Assembly (NCBI GenBank): GCA_900765115.1
Contig: CAAFQK010000098.1
Coordinates: 1-21,350 of the forward strand
Length of the DNA: 21,350 bases
Origin: an uncultured Collinsella sp.
GTDB lineage: Bacteria; Actinomycetota; Coriobacteriia; Coriobacteriales; Coriobacteriaceae
Reading direction: 5' to 3'
Shown here: in pieces, positions 13,642 through 20,757 of the stretch
Layout: every line of letters begins with the position of its first letter
Numbering within the stretch: position 1 is the stretch's first letter
Translations under genes and position numbers: made by a program
The notes under the pieces: generated by a model
What the model was told of the DNA's origin: nothing
Databases searched by the model: none
Seen by the model: the letters and a program-made list of their open reading frames with translations, nothing else

Positions 13642-16365
13642 ATGGCAGCAACGGATATCGAGCGCGGACTCTCAACCGCCGAGGTCGAGGAGCGTATCGC
13701 CGCCGGTAAAATCAACCGCAACATGGAACTCAAGACCAAGTCGGTCAAAGAGCTCATCATCGAGAACCTCTGCACGCTGTTCAATTTGATCAACGTGATC
13801 TTGGCTTTCCTGGTCATTTTGACCGGTTCGTTTAAGAATCTGACGTTCCTGTTCGTGGTGTTCCTCAATACCGCTATTGGCGTCATTCAGTCCATGCGTT
13901 CCAAGAAGATGGTCGATAAGCTCACGCTGCTGACCTCCAAGAAGGCCATCGCGGTGCGCGATGGCGCCGAGGTGGAGCTCGACCTGGACCAGATCGTGCT
14001 CGACGACATCATCCGCCTGGGGCGCGGCGACCAGATTCCCGCTGACGCCGTGGTGGTTTCGGGCGAGGCGCTCGTGAACGAGAGCCTGCTGACGGGCGAG
14101 AGCGACCTTATTAAGAAACAGCCCGGTTCCGAGCTCATGAGCGGCAGCTTTATCGACTCGGGCCTGCTGCGCGCCCGCGTGATCCATGTCGGCGCCGACA
14201 ACTACGTGGCCAAAATTAATAACGAGGCCAAGTACGTCAAAAAGGTCAATTCCGAGATCATGAACGAGCTGAACGCCATCGTGCGCTTTGCGAGCATCAT
14301 CATGATTCCGCTTGGCCTGGCTCTGTTCGCCTCGAGTGTAAGTGGGCTGTGGGATGCCGCGGGAACCCCGGGCGATAGCGCGCTTTCGTGGTGCTTCTCC
14401 GAGCTGTTGGCTGGTCATGTGCCTTCGTCGGCGCTGCTGTCCACGGTGGGCGCCCTGCTGGGCATAATCCCGCAAGGCCTGGTGCTGCTGACCTCGTCGG
14501 TGCTCGCCATCGCCACGGTGCGCCTTGCCCGCCGCAAGGTGCTGGCGCAGCAGCTCTACTGCATCGAGACGCTCGCGCGCGTCGACGTGCTGTGCCTGGA
14601 CAAGACGGGCACCATCACGTCGGGTCGTATGGAGGTCGAGGGCACCTACCCGCTGCCTGTTGAGGGTGTTGGCTTTGGCGTGGACTCGGAGGAGGCGGCT
14701 GTTCCCGTCGATACCACAGTGCTCGATTTTGCGCTGGCTAACGTCGCGCGTGCGACTTCGGCCGATGCCAACGAGACCTGCCAGGCGCTGCTCAACTATT
14801 ACGCCGATCGCCCGGTCGAGGTGTCTGAGCCGCTGTCGGTCATTCCGTTCTCGTCGTCTAAAAAATGGAGTGGCGCTTCTTTTGCGCAGGGCTCCTATGT
14901 GATGGGTGCCGCGCAGTTTGTGCTCTCTGATCGTGTGTTTTCGCAGGTCGAGAACCGTGTCGCCGAGCTTGCCGATACCTGCCGCGTGCTCGTGGTGGCG
15001 CGCGTGGACGGCTTTACGCCCGATGGGGATATGGTGGGCGAGGCCGAGCCCGTGGGCTTTGTGACCATCCGCGACGAGATTCGTACCTCGGCGGCCGAGA
15101 CCATCGGCTACTTTAACGAGCAGGGCGTGACCCTCAACGTGATCAGTGGCGACGACCCGCGTACGGTGTCGTCGATCGCGCGCGTGGTGGGCGTGCCGGG
15201 GGCGGACGCTTATGTGGACGCCACGACGCTCGATACACCGGCCAAGCTTGATGCCGCAGTGGACCGCTACCATGTCTTTGGTCGTGTGACCCCGCAGCAG
15301 AAGCGCGAGCTCGTGCAGGCGCTCAAGCGCCGCGAGCACACCGTGGCCATGACGGGCGACGGCGTCAACGACGTGCTGGCGCTCAAGGAGGCCGATTGCT
15401 CCGTGGCCATGGCGGCCGGCTCCGATGCCGCGCGTAACGTGGCCGAGATCGTACTCGTCGACAACGACTTTGCCTCGATGCCCGCCGTGGTGGCCGAGGG
15501 CCGTCGCTCCATCAACAACCTGCAGCGTTCGGCCTCACTGTTCCTGACCAAGACGCTGTTCTCGATGGGCCTGGCGGCGCTGTGTATCGCGCTGCCGCCG
15601 TACCCCTTCGAGCCCATCCAGATGACGCTCATTAACTTCTTCTGCATCGGCGCGCCGGGCTTTGTGTTGGGCCTGGAGCCCAACAATGCTCGTGTGAAGG
15701 GTGCGTTTTTGAGCAACGTACTCAAGCGTGCACTGCCGGCGTCGATTGCGGTCATTTTGGCTGCGGCGCTCGATATCTTTGTGGCGCGCGTGTTTGGCTT
15801 TAGCCAGCTCACGCTGTCTACGATGTGCCTGCTTACGTCGTGCGCGGCGAGCGTCAGCCTAATCTGGCGCATCTCGCAGCCTCTCACGCCCTTACGTGTG
15901 GTGCTCTTTGTGTTTGTAGTCGCCGGCATCCTGGTGGGCGTTATCGGATTCCCGGAGCTGCTGTCTATTGCCAACCTGTCGATGGGCCAGATGGTTATCT
16001 TGGCTGTTATCGTGGTCTTTACCTGCTCGGTGTTCTTTAAGCTCGCCACGATGATGGATTCGCTCAAGCCGCGTCGTCGTCATGCCGCAACTGGTTTTGG
16101 CCGCGGTGTGCGCGTCCGCCTGGGTCGCGGTGGCGGCAAGGTGAGCTCGACGGGCTCGACGGCCGAACGTTTTGCCAAGCGCGTCGCCGCCGACATGGCG
16201 CAGCGCCGCGAAGATCGCACCGCTCGCGAGGCCGAGGCCCGCGCACTCGAGGGCGTGGCCCAGGCCCAGCCCAAGAAAAAGAAGAGTACCGGAGCTAAGC
16301 GCTCTCGTGTGACCAAGTCCGCCCAAGGCATCAAAGTCTCGATGCCAAGCAAAAAGAAGAAGTAG
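13642..16365 (+). CDS. P-type cation-transporting ATPase (CtpE-like), with long basic C-terminal tail
   Basis: From the chosen ATG the protein has 907 residues. It is a membrane ion pump driven by a phospho-aspartate cycle: actuator motif TGES (151-154), phosphorylation site DKTGT (Asp320), hinge TGDGVND (571-577), with M1-M2 near 45-85, M3-M4 near 210-290 and about six C-terminal helices. M4 reads IIPQGL (275-280), with Gln278 where Ca2+-type pumps and CtpE have Glu, and the nucleotide-domain KGA motif is MGA (421-423). The region following the hinge, ending in ALCIALPPYPF and GAPGFVLGLEPN, resembles mycobacterial CtpE, a reported Ca2+ importer. The substrate is uncertain. Residues ~808-907 form a Lys/Arg-rich cytoplasmic tail ending in four lysines. 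The start is uncertain: ATG at 13642 has a weak GGGA upstream, ATG at 13630 has none. Both follow the tRNA terminator closely. Confidence 0.87.
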   Translation: MAATDIERGLSTAEVEERIAAGKINRNMELKTKSVKELIIENLCTLFNLINVILAFLVILTGSFKNLTFLFVVFLNTAIGVIQSMRSKKMVDKLTLLTSKKAIAVRDGAEVELDLDQIVLDDIIRLGRGDQIPADAVVVSGEALVNESLLTGESDLIKKQPGSELMSGSFIDSGLLRARVIHVGADNYVAKINNEAKYVKKVNSEIMNELNAIVRFASIIMIPLGLALFASSVSGLWDAAGTPGDSALSWCFSELLAGHVPSSALLSTVGALLGIIPQGLVLLTSSVLAIATVRLARRKVLAQQLYCIETLARVDVLCLDKTGTITSGRMEVEGTYPLPVEGVGFGVDSEEAAVPVDTTVLDFALANVARATSADANETCQALLNYYADRPVEVSEPLSVIPFSSSKKWSGASFAQGSYVMGAAQFVLSDRVFSQVENRVAELADTCRVLVVARVDGFTPDGDMVGEAEPVGFVTIRDEIRTSAAETIGYFNEQGVTLNVISGDDPRTVSSIARVVGVPGADAYVDATTLDTPAKLDAAVDRYHVFGRVTPQQKRELVQALKRREHTVAMTGDGVNDVLALKEADCSVAMAAGSDAARNVAEIVLVDNDFASMPAVVAEGRRSINNLQRSASLFLTKTLFSMGLAALCIALPPYPFEPIQMTLINFFCIGAPGFVLGLEPNNARVKGAFLSNVLKRALPASIAVILAAALDIFVARVFGFSQLTLSTMCLLTSCAASVSLIWRISQPLTPLRVVLFVFVVAGILVGVIGFPELLSIANLSMGQMVILAVIVVFTCSVFFKLATMMDSLKPRRRHAATGFGRGVRVRLGRGGGKVSSTGSTAERFAKRVAADMAQRREDRTAREAEARALEGVAQAQPKKKKSTGAKRSRVTKSAQGIKVSMPSKKKK

Positions 16366-16419
16366 CTACGCGCCCTGGCGATGTTGAATTGGTGCCTTGT
16401 TCCTGTGGGGCCGTGGCGA

Positions 16420-16428
16420 TGTTATGCT
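16420..16428 (+). promoter_or_regulatory. Candidate extended -10 promoter of the zinc-ribbon gene
   Basis: TGTTATGCT is an extended -10 element (TGn plus TATGCT), 40 bases before the GTG start; no convincing -35 is seen. A 10-base direct repeat, TGGCGATGTT, occurs at 16376-16385 and 16414-16423, and its second copy overlaps this box. The region from 16366 to 16468 shows no terminator for the ATPase gene. Confidence 0.45.
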
Positions 16429-16468
16429 CTAACCTCGATTGTTTGAATTGCTTCGAAAAGAGGATGCC

Positions 16469-17611
16469 GTGATCTGCCCGCATTGCCTTAAGACTATCGA
16501 GGACGGCGCCTCGTTCTGCCCCTACTGCAACGCCTATGTGGGTCCGGGCGATGGTCCCGAGCACACCGAGTTCGTGTTCTGTGAGGGCTGCGGTGCCCGT
16601 CTTTCTCCGCATGATCGCACGTGCCCAAAATGCGGACGCCCTGCTCCGGGTATCCTCTCCGAGGACGCGGCCGCATCCGACCTGGCAGCGGGCCGCACGG
16701 CGGGCTTTCCGCGCCTAACGCAAGAGCAGATCGATACCGAGGTGCCTCATGCGCCCGCCTCGGCTGCCGCGGTTCTTTCGGACGCCGCCGATCCTAACGA
16801 GACCTGCGTGCTGCCGGCTTTCGATAAGGATTTCGGTATCCCCAAGGTCGATATTCCCACGCCCGTTTCCCTGCATGACGATGCTCAAAAACCCAAGCGC
16901 AAGGTGCATCCCGACGAGGACGCCTATCACAAGCACAAGCGTCATATCCCCAAGCCGCTCATCGTCATCGCGGTCCTTGCCGTCGTTTGCGGCGGTGCCT
17001 ATTGGTTCGTGACGGCCGATCCCATGGGTGTCATGCCTGCCTTCTACGACCAGTTTGGCCAGGCTGCGCAGACGACCTTCCCCACGCGCCAAAAGGGCGA
17101 GGCGACTGAGGACGATACCAAGCAAGACGATTCTGCCGAGGTGGTCCAGGAAGAAACCGTGCTGACCGATGATCGGCTCTATACCAGGCTCGACGGTCTG
17201 TATCAGACCATCGTGTCCTACGGTGACGAGGACCAGATCGGCGAGGTCATCGATTCCTTTAACAACGGTTATCTCCGAACGCCGCTGTCCACCCGTCAGG
17301 AGCTGTCGCAGAGTGCCTACGCCCTGCGCGACCAGATCAAAAAGACGCAAGATGAGCTCAACAACCTTAAGTATCAGGACGATACGGTCTATGCGGACGA
17401 CATCGCCCACTTAAAGCAGCTTGCCGAGTGGATGTACGAGCGTGTCGACGTGATCTGCCAGAGCTGGGATATCTCGCTGGCCATTCCTGATGGTGAGTCG
17501 ATGAGTTCCCACCAAAGCGAGATCCTGGCGCCCATCGCGCAGAGCGGCAACAGCGCGCTGAACCAGTACGACGCCAATGTGGGCTCCTGGAAGCCGCAGC
17601 AGCGTTCCTAA
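16469..17611 (+). CDS. Double zinc-ribbon, single-pass membrane protein of unknown function
   Basis: This 380-residue protein has two N-terminal zinc ribbons, CPHC...CPYC (Cys3, 6, 17, 20) and CEGC...CPKC (Cys38, 41, 52, 55). An acidic, Ala/Pro-rich linker (~57-140) and a basic Lys/His stretch (141-162) follow, then one membrane helix (~163-181) and an outer domain (~185-380). The outer part has an acidic spacer, then a helical, possibly coiled-coil region (~232-330). By the positive-inside rule the zinc ribbons should be cytoplasmic and the C-terminal domain outside. No enzymatic motif is seen. GTG at 16469 was chosen because AAAGAGG lies six bases upstream and the first ribbon then starts at residue 3. 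The neighbourhood (cyclophilin, TPR membrane protein, mreBC) suggests an envelope role, but this is only inference. Confidence 0.82.
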   Translation: MICPHCLKTIEDGASFCPYCNAYVGPGDGPEHTEFVFCEGCGARLSPHDRTCPKCGRPAPGILSEDAAASDLAAGRTAGFPRLTQEQIDTEVPHAPASAAAVLSDAADPNETCVLPAFDKDFGIPKVDIPTPVSLHDDAQKPKRKVHPDEDAYHKHKRHIPKPLIVIAVLAVVCGGAYWFVTADPMGVMPAFYDQFGQAAQTTFPTRQKGEATEDDTKQDDSAEVVQEETVLTDDRLYTRLDGLYQTIVSYGDEDQIGEVIDSFNNGYLRTPLSTRQELSQSAYALRDQIKKTQDELNNLKYQDDTVYADDIAHLKQLAEWMYERVDVICQSWDISLAIPDGESMSSHQSEILAPIAQSGNSALNQYDANVGSWKPQQRS

Positions 17612-17649
17612 AATTAGTTCGCCATAGTCGGCATAACCTACGTGCGCAA

Positions 17650-17679
17650 TTGATGTAAGCGCATGCTTATTGCTACAAT
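17650..17679 (+). promoter_or_regulatory. Candidate promoter of the cyclophilin-TPR genes, with a palindrome in the spacer
   Basis: TTGATG (17650-17655) and TACAAT (17674-17679) are 18 bp apart. The spacer begins with TAAGC-GCAT-GCTTA (17656-17669), a perfect inverted repeat that could be an operator. A start near 17686 would give a leader of about 33 bases. Confidence 0.5.
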
Positions 17680-17718
17680 TCGTACAAATATGCTTTAAAC
17701 GCACGAGGAAGGAACCAC

Positions 17719-18261
17719 ATGTTTGGTTTTAAGAAAGAGCTCTACACGCCCGAGTATCAGCTTGCCGGCGACGAGTGCGCCGTTATCGAGACGTCGAAGG
17801 GTACCATCAAGGTCAAGTTTGACGGTGAGGGCGCTCCCATTCATGTCGCGAACTTCTGCGAGCTTTCCACGATGGGTTTCTATGATGGCCTTAAGTTCCA
17901 TCGCTATGTGCCCGGCTTTGTCATTCAGGGCGGCGACCCCAATACCCGCGATATGTCCGGCGCCGACGTCGCTGCCGGTCTTGAGGGCCCTGACGGCATG
18001 CCCGGTACCGGTGGTCCCGGCTACTGCATCAAGGGCGAGTTTGCCACCAATCCGCGCAACAGCCATGTCGATGGTGCCCTTGCCATGGCACGCTCCATGG
18101 ACCCCGATTCCGCGGGTTCGCAGTTCTACTTCTGCCTGGGTGCCCAGCATAACCTCGATTCCGGTTACACCGTCTTTGGTACCACGGTCGAGGGTCTCGA
18201 TGTGATTTCGCAGCTGCGTGCCGGCGACGAGATCGTCCATGTCGAGATCGTTCACGAGTAA
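17719..18261 (+). CDS. Cyclophilin-type peptidyl-prolyl cis-trans isomerase
   Basis: This 180-residue enzyme should isomerise Xaa-Pro bonds in proteins. The cyclophilin core spans ~20-178: FHRYVPGFVIQGGDP (60-74) with the catalytic-type Arg62, Phe67 and Gln70, GALAMARSMDPDSAGSQFYF (119-138) and LDSGYTVFGTTVEGLDVI (146-163). There is no signal peptide or membrane helix, so it acts in the cytoplasm. The position of the cyclosporin-contacting tryptophan of human CypA lies in AQHNLDSG and is not Trp. GAGGAAGGA precedes the ATG at 17719. The TPR gene begins 12 bases after the stop, so the two are probably one transcript. Its client is unknown. Confidence 0.93.
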   Translation: MFGFKKELYTPEYQLAGDECAVIETSKGTIKVKFDGEGAPIHVANFCELSTMGFYDGLKFHRYVPGFVIQGGDPNTRDMSGADVAAGLEGPDGMPGTGGPGYCIKGEFATNPRNSHVDGALAMARSMDPDSAGSQFYFCLGAQHNLDSGYTVFGTTVEGLDVISQLRAGDEIVHVEIVHE

Positions 18262-18272
18262 AGGGGACTTCC

Positions 18273-19577
18273 TTGAATAGCCAGCTGATCCAACAGGGCC
18301 GCGCCGCTTACCGCGCGGGTGATTTTTCCGCTGCAGCCCAGATGCTTGGGGCGGCAAAAACTCCCGATGAGATTATGGGCGAGGCCGATCACCTTCGTGG
18401 CAACGCCTTGATGCACTTGGGCATGTATGCCGAGGCCGCCGAGGCCTACGCCGCTGCCCTCAATGACGGCACCTACGGCAAGCGCGGCGCGCTGCTCACC
18501 AACCGCGGCAAGGCACTCGCCGCCGTGGGCGACTACACGACGGCCGCCCAGGCGTTCTCTGCTGCTACGCAGGATGCTTCCTATGCCACGCCGTTCAAGG
18601 CCTATCTGGGCCTGGGTAACGCGCTGTTCCAGTCGGGCGACTATGCCAACGCGGGTACTGCCTTCCGTCAGGCTGCCATCGACGGCGCCAATCCGGCTCC
18701 TGCCGCCGCACTGGGCGAGCTTGGTCGTTGCTTCATTAAGCTCGGCCGTCCGGCGGATGCCGTGGAGACCTACCGCACGGCTATCGACTTTGCCGGCCCC
18801 CGCGACGACACGCGTGCGCTCAACGCCGGCATGGGTCAGGCGCTTTCTGCCGCCGGCCGTCCCTCCGACGCACTCGACGCCTTTAACGCCGCTACTGCCG
18901 ATGGCATCTACCAGCTCACTTCCGAGCAAGCCGATGAGCTTGCCCGCGTGCATGATTCGCTTGCCGCGCTGTCTGCCCAGACGGCTATGGCCACGGCTCC
19001 GGCGCCCGCGATGGACGCTCCTGCCGTCGATCCGCTCGATCCTACGGGCGCGACCGGTCAGTTTATGCCCGATCCCTCGGACACCGGCTTCTTTACGCTG
19101 TCCGAGTCCGAGATGGTCCAGCAGGACCGTCAGGATCGTAAGCAGGCCAAGGTCCGTCGTCGCCATCGCCACACGGGTCTCAAAGTCTTCATCGTGCTGC
19201 TTCTGCTCATTTTGATTGCTGCGGGCGGTCTGGGCTTTGCCTACACGCGCGGCTTTGGCTTCCCCTCGCAGGAGTCGGTTATCACCGATCTGTTCCAGGC
19301 TGCCGGCGACGGTGACACCGCAAAGGCCGAGTCTTGCCTGGCCTCGAGCCTGTCCGAGGACGCCAAGTCGATGATCATCTCCTCGATTCCGCAGGGCGCC
19401 ACCGTGTCCGTCGAGGGCATGGATCAGTCCATGACCGAGACGACCGCCAAGGTCAAGGCTTCGCTGTCCAAGGGCGGCGAGCAGGAGTACACCGTCAAAT
19501 TCGTGCGCTCCGACAATCATATCGGCTGGGCCGTTTCCTCGCTCGATATGGATTTCTCGGCTGCTGACAACCAGTAG
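18273..19577 (+). CDS. TPR-repeat single-pass membrane protein of unknown function
   Basis: This 434-residue protein has an N-terminal helical solenoid (~3-210) of about five tetratricopeptide-like repeats, e.g. ALMHLGMYAEAAEAYAAAL (45-63), ALAAVGDYTTAAQAFSAA (81-98), ALFQSGDYANAGTAFRQA (117-134), CFIKLGRPADAVETYRTA (153-170) and ALSAAGRPSDALDAFNAA (190-207). A Pro/Ala/Asp-rich linker, a very basic stretch (288-302), one membrane helix (~303-325) and a ~105-residue outer domain (330-434), possibly NTF2/DUF4878-like, follow. TPRs should be cytoplasmic. The start is TTG at 18273, with AAGGGGA just upstream and no nearby ATG. It looks like a scaffold linking a cytoplasmic complex to the envelope, sharing its topology with the zinc-ribbon protein upstream. 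I do not recognise a named family. Confidence 0.83.
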   Translation: MNSQLIQQGRAAYRAGDFSAAAQMLGAAKTPDEIMGEADHLRGNALMHLGMYAEAAEAYAAALNDGTYGKRGALLTNRGKALAAVGDYTTAAQAFSAATQDASYATPFKAYLGLGNALFQSGDYANAGTAFRQAAIDGANPAPAAALGELGRCFIKLGRPADAVETYRTAIDFAGPRDDTRALNAGMGQALSAAGRPSDALDAFNAATADGIYQLTSEQADELARVHDSLAALSAQTAMATAPAPAMDAPAVDPLDPTGATGQFMPDPSDTGFFTLSESEMVQQDRQDRKQAKVRRRHRHTGLKVFIVLLLLILIAAGGLGFAYTRGFGFPSQESVITDLFQAAGDGDTAKAESCLASSLSEDAKSMIISSIPQGATVSVEGMDQSMTETTAKVKASLSKGGEQEYTVKFVRSDNHIGWAVSSLDMDFSAADNQ

Positions 19578-19599
19578 TGACCTTATGGGATTTAGCTTT

Positions 19600-19632
19600 G
19601 CCCGGCGCTTCACCGCAAGTGAGGTGCCGGGC
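19600..19632 (+). terminator. Hairpin after the TPR gene, probable weak terminator
   Basis: GCCCGGCGCTTCAC (19600-19613) pairs with GTGAGGTGCCGGGC (19619-19632) through 14 pairs, two of them G-T, around a 5-nt loop. Only TT follows, so termination may be partial and some transcription could continue into mreB. No convincing promoter box was found between here and mreB. Confidence 0.55.
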
Positions 19633-19692
19633 TTGCGCTAGTATCATGAGCTAGTAGTTTTCCAGCAATCATCCAACACATCAGGAGTTGCG

Positions 19693-20736
19693 TTGTTTTC
19701 TTTGATGGATATGTTCTTCGGTAGCTATGCGGGCGATCTTGCCATCGACCTCGGCACCGCAAATACGCTTGTCTCCGTGCGCGGCAAGGGCATCGTCATT
19801 CGCGAGCCCTCTGTCGTCGCCATCGATAAGAACGACGAGCGCATCCTGGCGGTCGGTATCGAGGCAAAGCGCATGCTCGGCCGTACGCCCGGCAACATCG
19901 TGGCCGTTCGTCCCCTGAAGGACGGCGTCATCGCCGACTTCGATGTTACCGAGGCTATGCTTCGCTATTTTATCGACAAGGCGTCCGAGAAGCGCTATCC
20001 GTGGACCCCGCGTCCGCGCGTTGTCGTCTGCGTTCCCTCCGGCGTCACGTCGGTCGAGAAGCGTGCTGTCTTTGAGGCCACGATCCAGGCCGGTGCCCGC
20101 CAGGCCTACCTGATCGAGGAGCCCATGGCTGCCGCTATCGGCGCCGACCTGCCCGTCGAGGAGCCCACCGGCTCCATGGTCATCGACATCGGTGGCGGTA
20201 CCACCGAGGTTGCCGTTATCGCTATGGGCGGCATCGTCGTCTCGCAGTCCATCCGTATTGCCGGCGACGAGTTCGATCAGGCCATCCTCACGCACGTTCG
20301 TGATGCCTACAACCTGGCCATCGGCGAGCGTACGGCAGAGGACATCAAGATCAAGGTCGGCTCCGCCGTGCCGCTCAAGGACGAGCTCGATGTCGAGGTC
20401 AACGGCCGCGACGTGATCACCGGTCTGCCCAAGACCGTGCGCATCGAGAGCGAGGAGATTCGTCGCGCACTCAACAAGCCGCTTGACGAGATGGCCAAGG
20501 CCGTCAAGGACGCACTCGACGCTACGCCTCCCGATCTCGCCTCGGACCTTATGTACTACGGCATTTTGCTGACCGGTGGCGGCGCGCTGCTGCGCGGTCT
20601 CGACGTGCGCCTGCGCGATGAGACCGGCGTTTCGGTCAACGTCAGCCCCACGGCGCTCGATAACGTTGTTAACGGCTGTGCCCGCGTGCTCGAGGCCAAT
20701 GCGTTTGATGGCGGCTTCGTCCAGACCAATGCTTAA
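19693..20736 (+). CDS. mreB: Rod shape-determining protein MreB (bacterial actin)
   Basis: This 347-residue actin homologue polymerises on the inner membrane face and guides lateral wall synthesis with MreC and RodA/PBP2. Actin-fold motifs are phosphate-1 AIDLGTANT (17-25, Asp19), VPSGVTSVEKRAV (114-126), IEEPMAAAIG (141-150), phosphate-2 IDIGGGTTEV (164-173) and adenosine motif LTGGGALLRGLD (293-304). A short hydrophobic/amphipathic N-terminus (MFSLMDMFFG) may aid membrane binding. The start is TTG at 19693, because AGGAG (19683-19687) is five bases upstream; the first in-frame ATG (19705) is too far away. mreC begins 21 bases after the stop. Confidence 0.96.
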   Translation: MFSLMDMFFGSYAGDLAIDLGTANTLVSVRGKGIVIREPSVVAIDKNDERILAVGIEAKRMLGRTPGNIVAVRPLKDGVIADFDVTEAMLRYFIDKASEKRYPWTPRPRVVVCVPSGVTSVEKRAVFEATIQAGARQAYLIEEPMAAAIGADLPVEEPTGSMVIDIGGGTTEVAVIAMGGIVVSQSIRIAGDEFDQAILTHVRDAYNLAIGERTAEDIKIKVGSAVPLKDELDVEVNGRDVITGLPKTVRIESEEIRRALNKPLDEMAKAVKDALDATPPDLASDLMYYGILLTGGGALLRGLDVRLRDETGVSVNVSPTALDNVVNGCARVLEANAFDGGFVQTNA

Positions 20737-20757
20737 TTTCCAAAAGGTGGATTCCAT

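Noticed and set aside
13509..13886. Minus-strand frame containing WIRTNGLLLRR
   Set aside because: It reads antisense through tRNA-Arg(CCG) and the start of the P-type ATPase gene; the peptide is the usual tRNA artefact.
13672..15339. Long minus-strand open frame (about 555 codons) opposite the P-type ATPase
   Set aside because: Antisense shadow of a gene whose frame carries all P-type motifs; Arg/His-rich composition and no domain.
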